A DNA stretch of 64,000 nucleotides from Congeria kusceri (lineage: Eukaryota > Mollusca > Bivalvia > Myida > Dreissenidae). The stretch lies in the NCBI GenBank assembly GCA_027627225.1, contig CM051034.1:19886480-19950479 (forward strand), written 5' to 3'. The notes under the pieces are model-generated. The model was not told the DNA's origin. It worked only from the letters and a program-made list of their open reading frames with translations, and searched no databases. The position numbers and the translations under genes were made by a program. This document shows positions 47,167-62,600 of the stretch, piece after piece. How positions within the stretch are numbered: position 1 is the stretch's first letter; each line of letters starts with the position of its first letter.

Positions 47167-49733
47167 TAATATAATGAATCAGGGGGGAGATCATAAACTG
47201 AACTCTGGCTACCTTTAAGTGAGGCAAATAACAGATGGTGATGAAAATGGCTGACTTTTGCAATGAATGATGGATGTTTTGGCGTGGTTAGTAAAAAAAA
47301 ATTCAATGTAATCACGTTTTTCATATCAGGATCATAGCCTTGGAATTAAAATAATAATTGAAGGTACAACGTGTGCAGGTGAGATGTTGAAATGTAGAAC
47401 TGACATCATTTATACGCTTTTTTATTAGTTAGAGGACAAAGTCAGACAATTTTATGACTACCGATATGCAGTATAACCCTACTTTAACTCAGTAACCAAG
47501 TTGAACCCTTCTTTTAGCAAGTGTTCGTACTTCCAGGCTGTAAAAAACTGACTTTAAACACAAACACATTTCTGGTGACGACTTTAAGTACAAAATAACA
47601 ACTGGTAATAAGGCATTAACTTTTACAAAGCAAACTATTGGATTTGCAGATATGCAGCTCAATCAGTTCGTTCATCCATCTATTTATCTACATTATTAAT
47701 TGTTTTGCATATGTTGTTGAAACCAGTACACTTGAAGGTTTGAGTAGTAAATATTTACCTTATTGAATTGAAATAATATGAGCAAAACTATTAATTGACT
47801 TATATAATGAATTATCAAAATCAGCTAATTATTGTGCAACCGTTTTTAATGATATTGTAAAGTAAAAGAGTTATTAAATTAGTTTTTTGTACAATATAAG
47901 GTTATTAAATAATGATTTATAATTATTAGATTTTAGTGGTAATTTCTTAATTCACGTTTTCAGCAAGCGAGTCTCCAATGGCAATTATCAGATGACCACT
48001 TTTTGTCCATAACGGTTGACCCAGAAAACTGTTCACTAGTTGAAGCAGTCCAACAATATAGTGGAATTAACCATGTGCTGCTGGTGTTGGAAATGTATGG
48101 TAGTATCAGTTCATAGCATTATGCTCATAATAAATATGTTCAATATTCACTATTCAGTATTGCAGTTGTATCTATCATATGTGTTAATTGTATCATTCAT
48201 TTGTATAACAGTTTTAATATACGTAACGGGGTGTTGAATGAGGTCAACTCGTTATAAAGTTTCGATATTTATTCCAGTATATTAAAAATAAACCTGAAAA
48301 AAATATAAATTATGCATTAAATATATTACATGCAATAATTAATATGCATTAAATATATTATAAATTGCATAACTTAATTATACAATACATTCAACAATAC
48401 AATTCATTAAGCTAATAGGTTAATTGCATAAATCTTTAAATAAGAGAACAAAATACAATAAAGACAAAAATAAAATGCAAATCTTGCCAAGCAGGGCAAA
48501 ATGACTTGGTCAATTTTCCTTTGCAGGATACTATTGTATATAATGACTGAAGTCTCTGGTGACAAACGTAAAAATGTGCTGGGTTTCTTGTTAGAAAAAT
48601 GGATATGTTAGTTAATTGATAGCTTGGTATGGGGATTACATTAAAATGTGCTCATAACCAATTAGGACAGTGAAAACCTAACACACTTCATTCACACTTC
48701 ACCTTACACACATAACTGTACACTGGTTACATATATGCGAAAATATAAACGAATCATTGAATAAAAGCATGTTGTTGTTGTTGTTTTTCAAAGGTTTTAT
48801 TTGTCATTTGCAATACTCCTCGTCAATAAACAATTTAACATTCTGAGCATCAGTCAGGGAATGCAAAACAATATCCCAGCCAAGGGATAGTCACTACTCT
48901 TTAAGTATTCTTTTTTACATTAGGTTGAATATGGACCAAACTACGTCCGATATTTTCAAGTAACTTTTATTTATCAATTTACAGGGCAAGTGTTACAATT
49001 CAAGTTATATAATACAGACTCTTTTCCATGGCAAACCGATATTTCTTGCAGTATTATAAAACTCGATAACTCTGAAAAAGAAAGGATAACATATTTAAAT
49101 AAACGTATTTTATATACATGGTCCAATTGGTTTTATCTACATAGTAAGTCCGGTATACTCAAAGGTTTTAATATCATTAACCGATAATAAAACAATGGAC
49201 AATGCATATATGTATATGGCGTATTGTACTGCGTAAGGTAATGGCTGATTACCAGTTGTTATTTCCTACTTAAAGTTGTCACCAGAAATATGTTTGAGAT
49301 TAAAGTACGATTTTACAGTCTGAAAGTACCAATATTTGATCTAGAAGTATCACAATTTGGTTATTGTGTAAAAGTATATGGTTATGCTGCATATCGATAG
49401 TCATTAAACGGTCCGATAATATCTTCAACCTATTACACATGCAATAAAAATTATATGATACCAACTTGTCAACAACACACCTGCACATATTGTACATTCA
49501 ACAACTTTTTTATATCAAAGGCTATGGCCTTGAAATAAAATACGTGATTACAAGGAATATTGGGCCACAACATGGGCATAGTCTTAAGATGAAAAACAAA
49601 AACAAAGTTTACTAACCTAGGAAAAACATCCACCATTTGTAGCAAAGTCAGCCATTTTATCACCAGCTGTTATTTGCCTCACTTAAAGGTAACCAGAGTT
49701 CACTTTACGATCCCCCCCCCCTGATGAATTAAA
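47167..49733. mobile_element. Large element with long inverted ends, about 2.57 kb
   Basis: The left end (47167-47290) is complementary to the right end (about 49610-49733): shared blocks include GAACTCTGG.TACCTTTAAG, TGAGGCAAATAACAG.TGG and AAATGGCTGACTTT. Weaker complementarity continues inward (TCATAGCCTTGGAATT with the 49.52-49.54 kb region, TATGACTACCGATATGCAG with 49.38-49.41 kb), so each arm is roughly 330 bp or more. The 1.8 kb middle has no long ORF. It is a foldback-type or other non-autonomous DNA element. Confidence 0.65.
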
Positions 49734-49984
49734 CAATTTAAATATCGACATATATTCATGAAATTCATTATCAAACTTTTCTTGTATACTCTCATTCATT
49801 ATATAGATTACTACTTTTTAGCGATTTCATTTGCCTTTGGTACAACATGCGAATCATGAAAGCGCAAATTATATGACTGCGAAAATATAACTGCGAAATG
49901 TCATTAAATATATTGACTGCAGAAAGTAACTCAATACTTGGACTTATCAAATATTATGTAAAGAAACTTCAAAGCCTTAAAGAG

Positions 49985-50075
49985 TAAAACCAGATTGCCT
50001 CCGCTCGACCTACGACTTCGAGATCTGGGTCAAAGGTTGTCTCGCTAACCACTCGGCCAGCAGGACTTATGTTCA
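49985..50075 (-). repeat. tRNA-like SINE fragment
   Basis: The minus strand reads CTGGCCGAGTGGTTAGCGAG (box A of a Ser/Leu-type tRNA) and GTAGGTCGAGC (weak box B). The acceptor stem does not pair, so it is a degenerate SINE head and not a gene. Confidence 0.4.
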
Positions 50076-50299
50076 TGAACGTGTATTAAAATTATAAGTG
50101 ATAAACGTGTTTTCCAAGCTATCGAATAAAATGACCACAAACCGTTGAAACGCTTTATTATTTTATCTTTTTTTAATTGATATTTTCATTAACCACAAAC
50201 TAATTCCATTATGTTGCGTGTCAGGAGTTCTATTTCACTTCATTAATGAGTTATCTTCTTTTTGAAATCTGTGATAATATATAGTCGTACACTTGTGAC

Positions 50300-50659
50300 A
50301 GTGAATGAGTTACAGGTCTACAAATATTCCATTTTCTCAGTTTGCTTCAATTGTGTCACGTCACTTTCGACTTCTATCACGATGCTACTGTATATACAGA
50401 ACAGAAAATGAATGCTTGAAATTAATTTGAAATCAATTAATATAATCATGTCATGTCTTTCACGAGTGGTACCTTTTGTTCTCTTATATAGCTCGTGCTA
50501 GTTGTCGTTAACCCTGTTGAGCTTGAAAGTTGAACCGGTTGTAAAAGTTAATTCCGTAATCAACTGAGTCGATCACCAGTTGTTCTGTCAGCTGATCAAA
50601 TATTTATTTACATTGCATTTTAAACCTATTAGTGCGGTTATTACTATGTAGAAGCAAAC
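50300..50659 (+). promoter_or_regulatory. Probable LETM1 promoter and 5' UTR
   Basis: Immediately upstream of the LETM1 start codon. Less AT-biased than its surroundings, with CAGTTGTTCTGTCAGCTGATC (E-box-like CAGCTG). No TATA box at a convincing position. Position-based inference only. Confidence 0.35.
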
Positions 50660-53600
50660 ATGACGTCTATTTTGTTATCAAGCTTGAAGCTGCAGCCACA
50701 AAGTAAGTTCTATATTTCTTAAATGCCTACGTTCGGAATTGTGCATACACCCCACCCACCTTGTAGAACTTGACCTGTACTGACTGTAGCTGTAGGCTAG
50801 CTACATGTATTAAATGGTCAGTGTCAAGGCTGTGTACACGTGCATTTGTTGATAACTCGTGTAACATAGGTTAACTATTGTAGATTTTAAAATGTGCCAC
50901 ATACAACTTTAATATAGTCACAACAGTTTAATTTATCAAGAACACATTTTACAGTGAGCACACTGCTTTAAATTTTACTGTTAGAAGAATAGCCAAAAAC
51001 CAGTTTTGCACTAATCCTTTTTCCAATATTGACCAGCAAGTATTATCTTGTTTTAAAAGAAAATGATTGTCTGAATTATGGATGAGTGAATGAATGGTGT
51101 GTGAAAGGTGAAAATTATGTGTTCATTCCAAAGTCAGATCTGAAGAGAAGAAGTTTATACTGTTGTATACTTGTATATTTTTATAATTAGATTTGGTGCT
51201 CTGGTAGGTTTTCCCTCCCTGACCTGTCCAAATAATTGTATTGTGTTGTATTGCATTTAAATTGACTATAATTAATAATGTATTTACATTATTTAAATAT
51301 TACTTTATAATTGTTATATGTTTATTTCAGGTCTCGTTTGTATCTATTAAAATAAATAAAACCCATGCTACACTCGTAGTAACAAAAATCTACTGACCAA
51401 TTGTGAATTTGATGACTGCTTTTACATTGATTTACATTTTATATCTGTAAAATAGTCATGACAACATTGAACACTAGTGATTAACAAGTGATCAAACTTC
51501 TATTATTAATTTATTAAAGCTTTTTATTATAATAATTAAGATACCCAATGCAATGTTATTGTTTCAAGTCCAAATCAAAGTAAAATGATTGGTGATGAAA
51601 AAAGAATTACATATAATACCTTTTTTTTTTAAACAACTTTCATTTAATATTGTGTGTTTATCTGCTTTTTGTTAATGCATTTCCTCAATATTTAGTGATT
51701 CCTGTATTACAATACTCATAAAATATATATATATCAGTTGTAATGTTGTGTATGGTATAATGGTAAAAAAACTTAAATCAAAGTTAAAATTCAATGAAAG
51801 AAATAATATCTAGTAATATCTTCAGTCAGAAAACTGGCTGGAAAGAAGCAATAAAACAATGGACACTGTATTCTGTATCATTAATATTTTTGTGTATATA
51901 AAATGATTTATTGCATTATGGAGACTTCGTGCCAGGAGACTACATACCACTATACAGGAGACTTTGTACCACATATAAATATATAGATGATCTGTTGAAA
52001 TTGTGTTTATATGTTTATATTAAGTTATTCTATGTTCTACATTTCCATGTTGATAATGTCTTTCAATAATAAATGCTAAATAGTTAGAATGTAACTTGGA
52101 AGATATTACATTATACATGTATATTTTTATAATGATCTATATTATAATACATACTAATTATATCGTATTTTTGATATAATCATATGAATAAAGCTTATGA
52201 TATATTATGATACGAATAAAGTATTAACAATTTAACGTTTCGTTTCGTTTATTGGCAAAAACGGCAAAAGCATTGCCTTGGGCCATTTACAATTATTTAT
52301 AAGATTATGGCCAAGACATACAGACAACAATCATATATATACACAATCATATACATACATATCTCATGACTTTTTTTATAATATATACATCAAATATATA
52401 TATTCAGAGTTTCACACAGCAAGCAATGTATCACGTAAAATCATAGCATTATAACAATATTTAGCGATGTGTCTGATTTTTCGTTTAGACTTCGATGACA
52501 TGAAATTAATAAACATATTTATAGACGGCCAGGAAGTATGTACTAGATATTTTTTCCTAATGTCAGTAAAAGCAGTACAACATAACAAGAAATGGTATTC
52601 AGTTTCAACAGTGTTTGATGAACATAATCTACACACTCTGTTACTTCGATCTACATTAGTATATCTGCCAGTTTCAATTTCTAAATTATGTGAGCTCAGA
52701 CGTAGTCTTGTAAGGGATATTCTTGATTTTTCATGTGATACATAATCTAAATAGTCTTCATATTCAAAATTACTTTTAAATTTACAGTAGTAAAATAATT
52801 TAGGCATATTTGATATTTATTCGAACCATGTTTGTTGGAACTGGTCACGGATTTAACAGTTGTAGACGTTGTAGGATTAAGAATTTAAAATGTAACCGTA
52901 TAATAACTCATTATGTGCTTGTGTTCAATACATGAAGTGCTCACACCTCATTAAATAATTAAGGTGATAATTGATTGTTAATTACCTAACATGCATATTT
53001 TTTAACTAACACTTCTTTTTTTTCCTTGGTACAACATAATTTTGTGAATGTAACATAGTACTTGCATATACATGTACATTGCCGACATAGATGCTGTGAA
53101 AGAAATTGTATATATAGCTCTAGTATTTCATTTAATTTTTTTATATTTTCCGTTTACTAATATCAACCATTGATAGTTTACTAACGTTAGTTTACTCTTG
53201 TAGATCAACTGTGGAAATCTGTAATGTCACACCAACGGATGAATAAGAATCCAAACCACACAACATGTATGATGTAATTTTGCTTTTCATGAACATAATT
53301 AAGCACATGTTTTTGTTGACTGATTCTATGATGTAAGCAGTGATAACATCTTAATTTATGCATCCATATCTTTTTTTGCATACATTGCACTATTTTACTA
53401 ATATCCTTTTCTTGAATTGTAAATAATGTATAGCTATGTATATATACACGTATATATTTGTAATGTTCAAATTTAATGCAATAAAACGATGCAAAACTAA
53501 TGTGTGCTGTTATATCTTAAATCTGTGTTAAACAAGTTATTTTAAAATTATTATATTATTTATTATATTATGAATTTAATAATGAATGTTATTCTCATTG

Positions 53601-56600
53601 TTCATATTCTCCATGATGTAAATACATGATTTTCATGATATGTAGATCTATGTCAGTTTGTCTTATATATAGTATATAATATAAGAATAATGAAACTCCA
53701 GAGACATAATCAGGAGAGAAAACCTTATTACCATCTGTTGCTCCTTTATTTAAGGCAATTGACCGATTGCCTATACAATACAGGACATTACAGTCAACAC
53801 AACACACAACATAACGCAACATTTATTATCACTTCCTGGAATAAACTCGTAAAAATGCCTTTTAATTCATTTCTTCAACCACATGTACCCTAACATGATT
53901 AAATAGTGTTTGTGTCGTTATTCGCGCCTCTATCGTTTCCTGTCCATTGTGGTGTTAACACGTATCGAAAAGTGTGAACAAGTGTATATTCCCTATATAA
54001 ATCCATATGTGGTACGAAGTCTCCAATAATGGTACGATATTGTAGTGGTACGAAGTCTCCAACATCTATTCTGGAGACAGGGGTGGAGGTGTGTGACATA
54101 CATGTAAATAGAAACAGATGTTATTTTGTGTCAATCAATAGTACTTGCCAATTTAGTGTGAATTTATGAAGTGTAAGTGTAAGTTTAATTAAGGACATAA
54201 AACTTGTTTTAATAAAAATGTGAAATAAATCGTTTTCCATGTTGAAAGATATAGTTTATTTTCTGTTAAAATATTATATATATATATTAATATATTTGCA
54301 ACTGTCCACACTGAAAGGTGAAATTCATGTAGATATATGTTTCAAATCTGTAAGAATAATAGATTATTGGAAATTCCAGCTAAAACCAGTTACAACAAGA
54401 CTACATTGTACTATCTTATAAATGTGGTGTAAATTAGATTTGTAGGTAATTGCCAAAAGTTCCTGTTTCTATTTTATTATTTAATAGGTGTGGTTAGGTG
54501 GTTAGTTACTACCAATATCATTATGAAAGGTATCATACTTGCATCATACTTGTAAATGATTATGTCATTTGTACAAGCTCAAAAATTGTTTATAAATAGA
54601 TTACTTTCCACCATTGTAATAGATATAAGTATTTGCTTAGTTTGGCTGCATTTGCTTCATTCTGTGTGAAATGTTTTATTTCAACCTAATGTTCTTACAG
54701 GAGTGCTGTACAGACTTCCAACATGCTGCTGTCAACATTTTTATCACATTGACAGGTCAGTCCAGGTTTATATATAAATATGAAATTTTTAGTGCAAATA
54801 CACATCAATTTTTGTTAAAATCTTGTCAAAATATATGTTTGCTGAAACCTGTTCAATGATCAATATGATATGAATTTATTCATTTATTTAACTGCTTAAA
54901 GTCTCCCCAGTTATTAATTATAAATGAAACAAAAGTAACCAATATTATATAAATTTCATCACATTATTGTTGTCCATAACACAGATATTTACATGGCAGA
55001 CCTGTCAGATATGTTATTTCTGTTCACTTTCAGTAAGCAACAGTCTCTGGCTCAGAATTCACAGAAGCAGAGGACACATGTCCAGAAGTTTTGTATCACA
55101 ACTGTCCGTTTCTCAGGCACATGGAAAAATGAGGAGGAATATTTGAAGACCAAATACATGCCCCCTCCCCCCAGCATCGCAACTAGCATCAAACCACCAT
55201 ACACTGTCCAAGTCAATAACCGATCTCTCCATTCCACTGCATTTTCTATGAAAGACAACTCTCGAGTTGAGAAAAGTGTGAAAGCTATTAAGGACGAAGT
55301 GAGTGACTTGAAAACTAATCCTACTGTTAAAGCTGCCCCACCCATTGTGACCCCTAAGGAACAGTCTGTGTTTGAGAAACCTAAAAGTTTTCTCGAGAAA
55401 AGACACGAAAAATGGGCGGCTTTGATGGTGGAAGTACGAAAAGTGGGACTGATGAGATACATGATAAATGCAACAAGGGCTTTCATTCGCCATTACTGGG
55501 AGGGCTTTCAGCTGATCTGGAAGAACATGAAGTATTGTGCACCACTGTTGTCCCGGTACCTGAGAGAGGGGAGGTCATCTTTGAAAAGAAGGGAGTACAA
55601 AATGGTATACAGAGCTTCCATGTCTCTCATTTTTTCTAGTTAATACTGGTCTGATTCTGAGCGTATACTTTTTTAATGAGCAGCTGTTTTAAAAGTACTT
55701 TTTACAAGTGTTTCAAATGGTACATGTGAATTAATTTATTTCAATGCATATTTATGGTTATGAAACTCTTTTTTAATGTTAAATGTATGACACTTCATAT
55801 AATTGTAGACCTGCGTTATTTAGAATGGTTGCCACAGAAGGGAATACACTGAACAGCACTTCTAACCCGCCTCTAACATGAATCGCAATAAAATGGCCAT
55901 TTGTCAGACCAATTTGATCAAATTTTGACAGAGATTAAATCAATGACAGAGACATTCACTTTTACATTTTTATTGAAAAATTTGTGATAATTTGTACAAT
56001 AAACACACTTTATTGTAAACACACTTGAGCTTCAACCCTAATAGTAAAAGTCGAAAAAAAAACGATAAACAATATTAAAGGACCATAATGTAAAATTGGC
56101 GTTCATAAAATAATAATTAAAACAGTGCTTGTCCACTGATGGCTGTTTACTGTTATGTCATACAGGAACCTCTGCCATATGGAAATACTATGGTTTCATT
56201 TGAACTTTTGAAAAATATTCCACAATCTCTCAATTAGAACCTGTTCCAGTTGCACCAGATTTCGAGCGGCTTTATGGTGCTTTGTAATATGTCGATTAAG
56301 TTTGTCCCACAGATGCTTAATCAAGTTTTTTTTCATTTAATGATTTCGTATGAAATAACACATTAAAACAACAAATCGATATTTTACTCTCACCCACCTT
56401 TCCTTGTGCAAAATGATAAAAACCAGACCTGTGTCTAGTTCACTGGAACGTTCAAATTGTTAATGTTAGTATTTGGCGGATTTTATTGTTTAGGGTTATT
56501 ATGGTATGACGGTAACTTATCTATCAAAATGAGCAATTATTAAAATGAATTTTTACATACAAATACAAAGGCCAGTACATTGATTGTCTAAATTTGATTG

Positions 56601-59600
56601 ACATTCCCCGAAAATGAGCTTTTTATTACGACATTTGTAAGTGTTGTGTTAGAAGTGCTGTTCAGTGTATTTTGGGACTTTTATATTTTAGGGTTATAGC
56701 TTAATTGTGTTTATTGTAATATTAAATTTTGCAAGGAAGGCAATTAAAATTGTATGAGTGAATGTCTCTGTCATCGATTTAATCTCTGTCAAAATTTGAT
56801 TAAATTTGTCTGACAAATAGCCATTTTATTGCGATATATGTGAGTGGCGGGTTAGAAGTGTTGTTCAGTGTATACATATTAAAAAAACAAAACAACAGTT
56901 GCATTCATTATATTCCAACTAAACTGCAAATTAGAATTTACAGAAACTCTTGATTTGTAATTTATCATCGTCGGGACCCACGTTAGCTTAAATACGCTAT
57001 GCTTCTTGATCGACCGTCGGATATTAGGTTAGCAAAACTTCGCACTCATGAATAAATAATGAGACATCTGATTGGTTCCGTGCCCAAGTCGGCATAGAAA
57101 ATTAAACCAATCGAAACGACGCGGTATTAAAACAGTCGCATGTAGGCAGTGTTTGCTATTACCATGTTTACCGTTATCCTGCCTGTGGTCGCTTTTGAGC
57201 CATGTGTGCGTACTCAATGACTTAGTAATCGGTTGACTGATAATTGTTTTTCAGACTTCATTCCAGGAGTATTCAACATATTCATTGTAATTCGTTGGTC
57301 AGCAGGTGGCTCATCAATATTCATGAAAACTAACTTTCAACAGCCAATTCTCACACGGTATATAATGTAGTGGTAACGGAATATAAACCGTGGGTTTCGG
57401 CGATGGTAATTTATAGGATGTGAATGTTTTGTCTATGAACTCTGTACTTTTATCATAGAATATGTAAATAGATAGATAAGAAGCAAATACATTAAGTTAT
57501 AAAAGATGAAGCTTTCCTGATCATCTTTGAAAATAACAATTCTTATTATTGAAGCTCATTATTACCTTGGTAGTTCTAAAAACTATGGAATACCAGTTAG
57601 CGCATGAAAACTTTGCATTTTCACTTGACAAGAAATTTAGCTAAACAGGATCAATTTACACTGATTGAAAATCAGAATTAAATGATATATCCAAAAAGCT
57701 AAAGATACAGAATAATAAAGGAAACCTTGAATTTTCAGTTGACTAGAACGCTAGCAGACCTGGTTCGGATGGTGCCACTGATACCAATGGTGCTGATTCC
57801 ACTGGGGGAGATCTTCATTCCTCTCTACATGTCACTTAATCTCATGCCAAGTGTGTTTCAGAAAAAACCAAAAACTGTGAGTCGGCCTATTTTTGCATTA
57901 ATACACTTTTGAACAAGCTAATTTGATCTACTGATTCATTGGCATGAAATTTGGTATTCCGTCTCCTTGTTTGAAAAAATGGTTACTAATTGTTAATTCT
58001 AACCGTCGAAATAGAAAAAAGGCTACTTATAGTTAAATCTCAGTATCAACCTAGATATACTACCTTCAACAAGACAGGGCTTTCATTAACTTTTGAAATC
58101 TGGAAGTTTGAACTTCCTAGCCTCTGAATTTGGAAGTTTTGCTAATAATATTTAGAAGTTTTGACAGTATTGCACGACATAAGTCCTGGGCATTTCAGAA
58201 ATGTAATTAAGGATAATATTCAAGGTTTATTTAAGGTCATTTCTTTTTTATCATCAAGTGTTTATAATATGCCCATTTATTCAGTTAAAGAGTATACATT
58301 GAGATGAATCACTTAATTTTTCTTCTGACTTGTTCATCCTTACATGATGAAACCTTCATGGCTGCAATTTGGTAAGTCCTGAAACTTCCATGGCTGCAAT
58401 TTTGGAAGTCCTGTGACAAAAACTGGGAGTAAATTACTCCCAAACTTCCCTTAATGCAAGCCCTGAAAGAGTTCAGTATTGTTTTTGCAGGCGGATTACA
58501 AGCGTCAGCTGCAGATCAAGCTGGAGTACGCATCCCTGCTGGCCAACAGCCTGCACGATATCCCGCTGAAGAAGGCCACCAAGGGGTCATCTGTCCAGGA
58601 CTTTGCAAACTTCATGCAGAGGGTATGTGAACAGGGCCCATATCCACAAATTCCCTAATGAAAACTGAAGAAAATGTCTCAAAATCATCAAATTAGTTCA
58701 GTCTGTAGCTGGTTCATTTATAGTTTTGTTGGCCTTAAATCAGTGGTTCTAATTTGGTAAGTAGTCAACATGTTTCTTATTTTACCATATTTGTGGCGCG
58801 TCGTGATAAAACCGGTCTTAATGCATATGCGTAAAGTGTCGTCCCGGATTAGCCTGTGCAGTCAGCACAGGCTAATCCAGGACGGCACTTTCCGCCTACA
58901 GTGGATTTATGTTCAGAAGAGACTTCCTTGAAACAGAAAATACCATACAAGCGGAAAGTGCCGTCCTGGATTAGCCTGTGCGGACTGCACAGGCTAATCC
59001 GGGACGACACTTTACGCACATGCATTAAGGCCGGTTTTCTCACGACACGTCACATTTTTGGTTTTGTGAGTTTTGAGGATATGATCCAAGCATAAGGCGA
59101 GAGTTGTGTTTTTTCTTGGTTCTAGGATCCGCCGACCCGTTTTTTTCCAAAAAGCAACAAAATAAATAATTTGTAGAATGTAACTGATATCGTCATAATG
59201 ACCTTGTGAAAGGGTTTCAACCTGTTACACAGAATGCAAAAAAACGCTGAAAAAATGACTGAATTTTATGTAGCATGCATTGTGACTGTATATCGCTGTA
59301 TGATTCATATGATCTGCTCTCTATTATTTTATACATAATGCAACACTTCAAGTCAGATGAGAATACTCAGTAAAAACTAATTTAGATCTTAGAATCATTG
59401 TATTAATTACACATTTATAATTGTATATCAATATTATTATTTAAAAAATGTCATTGGTGTATATTGATTTATTAATAAGATATATTTAGTTAGTTTTCAC
59501 TCGTTAAACATGCTGCTGTACATATAATATGGCCACTGTCCAGCGATATCTGACGTAGGCCTACTGTGTTTAAGTGTGAGCATATTTTAATACGGGGTAG

Positions 59601-62600
59601 TAGTTTTTATATGATATTTTTTATTTTTTTCCCTCCTCCAACCGGACACTTTTCTAAAAATGTCAGAGAACCAATAAATAAAAAACTCGGGTCTAAGATA
59701 GTACAAATTGTGTAAAAGTTGTTTGAACTATAAAGTGTATGGTACATAAGTATGGTCTTAACTTATATGTACATTGTTTTTTAAGAAACAAATGTTTGAT
59801 CTAATGATTACAAAATTTCAATAACACTTGAAAAAAACAAAATCTTTTGAAATCATTTCCATTTATGGATAGCAATGTAAACTATTTCAATGTGAAAAGC
59901 CTTACAGGTAAGAAGCATGCTAATTTTCATTGTTAATCCATCATGATTAACATATCCCAATAATCATGTATGTATTAAGTGATATATGTAACAAATAAAT
60001 GTGGCAAACCAAGAAAAAATAATCCACATCGTTGTACATGTTTAATTTAAAAAAAATAATCTATTATGGACACATCGTTGTACATGTTTAATTAAAAAAA
60101 ACAATTTATTATGGAACTTTTTTCACCCAGGTTAAAACTTCTGAGACCATTCCCTCCATAGATGAGATCACAAAGTTTTCATCGCTGTTTGAAGACTCGA
60201 TAACCCTGGACGACCTGAACGTCATGCAGCTCCAGGCCCTGTGTAAGATCCTGGGTATCGGGTTCCTGGGGAAGATCCCCAGTGCGCCCGTACTCAGGTT
60301 CCAGATCATCATGAAGGTCCGGGAGCTGGAGGTCGATGATAAGGTCAGTTGGGGGTCAGACTGGGTGAAGGTCAGTTGTGGTCAATCTGGGTGAAGGTCA
60401 GTTGAAGGGTCAGACTAGGTGAAGGTCACTTGGGGGTCAGACTAATAAAGGTCAGTTAGAGTCTGACTTGGTGATGGTCATTTGTGATCTGATTAGTAAA
60501 GGTCAGTTGAGGTCAGACTGGGGGATGGTCAGTTGGGGTCAGACTGGGTAAAGGTCAGTTAGATTCTGACTCGGTGATGGTCATTTGGGATCTGACTAAT
60601 AAAGGTCAGTTGGGGTCAGACTTGGGGATGGTCAGTTGTGGTTAACTGGGACAAGATTTTTATCATTCTTAACTGAATTCTCTTAAAGAAATTGCATATA
60701 TTTGATCATTTGCTGTTATTCACAATACGTGACACATTTCCCTACATTTCTTGCTTTCTCAGTTTTTATTGCAGTTTTCAAAAGTTCTGTTATACTACAC
60801 TGTTCATCACTGTGTGGACATTGTTTAAATGCAATCATACATATCAGTAAATGATCGAAACAGATGCCAAACAACAATCATTTTAATATCAAGTACTTCA
60901 GTCTAAAAAAAACACCTGATTTCAAAAGGTTTGTTCAGTCTAGTCATTCGTGTTCCCATTTTCCCAGCCTTTCTGCATCCCTGCTTCCTATGTCTGCAGA
61001 CGATCCAGAAGGAAGGCATTGACAGCCTGACGACCGAGGAGCTGCAGGCGGCGTGCAGGTCACGGGGCATGCGTGCAGTCGGTATGTCAGAGCAGAGACT
61101 TAAGGTGCAGCTGCAGCAGTGGCTAGACCTTCATCTCAAGGTACATACACAACACGGGTGGGTGCAATCTCAATAAAAGTTGCAGTTGTGTTATGAATAT
61201 GGTGGCCGCCTTGTTATCGGGAGAAAGTAACTTCAGACTGTTCAAAGGGGTGGTTCAAGTTGTCTTTTACAAAGTATTGTTTCTATCCAGGAATTTTTTT
61301 TTTTTTTTAAAGCTGCAGTCCATAGAAAATAGTTCACTACATATTAAATTGGCATTAGTTCTAATGAACGTTAATGACATCTACTAGTCTGAAAACTGTT
61401 TCTTATTTACGAAAGGCATTTTAGCGTATCTGTGTTTGAAAACACTTGGTACGAACAGAATACACACTAATGTACATGCTGATTTACTCCAGAGGCATCA
61501 CCAGCTATCGCATACAGAAACTATATGATAAAAAGTTAAGAAAATGTTACTTTATTGATTTCATTGCAGTTTTTTTGTATTTTGATCGGTAAGATGTCAT
61601 TTAGAAATGATTTCTGCAAAGTTTAATGTTTATGAACATATGTCTGGACTGCTGCTTCAAAGTGTCTCAATATCATAAGCCTTTGGCTGTAAACATGATG
61701 AAGGTAAAATTTGTAAAAAAGTTTTTAAAAAAAAAATTAAATATATTTTCAGTCTGTAGCTTCTGTGTTACTTATGAACTGGATGTAATGAATTGACGTC
61801 ATCAAATTGCTGCCTTCCAAATATTGTGTTATAAAACTTTGTAGCCACCTAAGTATAAATGTATATGGAAATGTCCTGCTAACCAAGGTATTACCATTAG
61901 TTATTAACTATCAAGTAATGCAGAATTTGAATCCGTGCAATGTAATGCTAGATAATACTGGATGTATCAAGCATTTTTACTTAGGAATTTCAATTATCTA
62001 GAGCAAAATAGCAGGGTGCTGCACCCTGCTCCTTTTTTGGTTCCCCCTGCTGCCCCTCTTGGCTGTTCAACACAAACATGTTGAATATCATTTGAAATTC
62101 AACATATTTTTGGAGATATTCAACTACAAATGAATAGACTATGCTAATAAACCATATTTAGAAGCATAATACTCATGAAACCCCTGAAATTAGCAAATTA
62201 TTATTCTTTATCAACAAACTGGCCCTGTTCCCCCCCCCCCCCTGCACCTTTTTAGCAGCATCCTGTACCTTTTTAGGTCCTAGATCTTTCTCTACATATA
62301 TACATTTAAATATACATACTTACCAAAATATTTTATAAGTAACCATAATCCAATTATCATCTTCAATATTGACAGAAACGCGTTCCAACAAGTCTACTCT
62401 TGCTGACCAGAATTATGTACCTTGATGAGAACCTGTCGCCAGCTGAACAGCTCAAGGCGACGCTCAAGAGTCTGCCTGACAAGACTGTGAGTTATCTGCC
62501 CCTGCTGGCGTTGAATAATACTCATAACTGTTAAAAATAATCTTGTTGTCTGCAAAAATCTGTTTTTACATTTTTATTAAGATATTTAGGATGGTAAGAG

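Noticed and set aside
55052..55493. Antisense ORFs of 144 and 126 codons
   Set aside because: Shadow frames of LETM1 exon 3, whose sense translation matches LETM1.
54993..55643. 216-codon ORF taken as a single-exon gene start
   Set aside because: The first 14 and last 13 codons are intronic; the acceptor at 55033 and donor at 55604 fit LETM1 phases and similarity.
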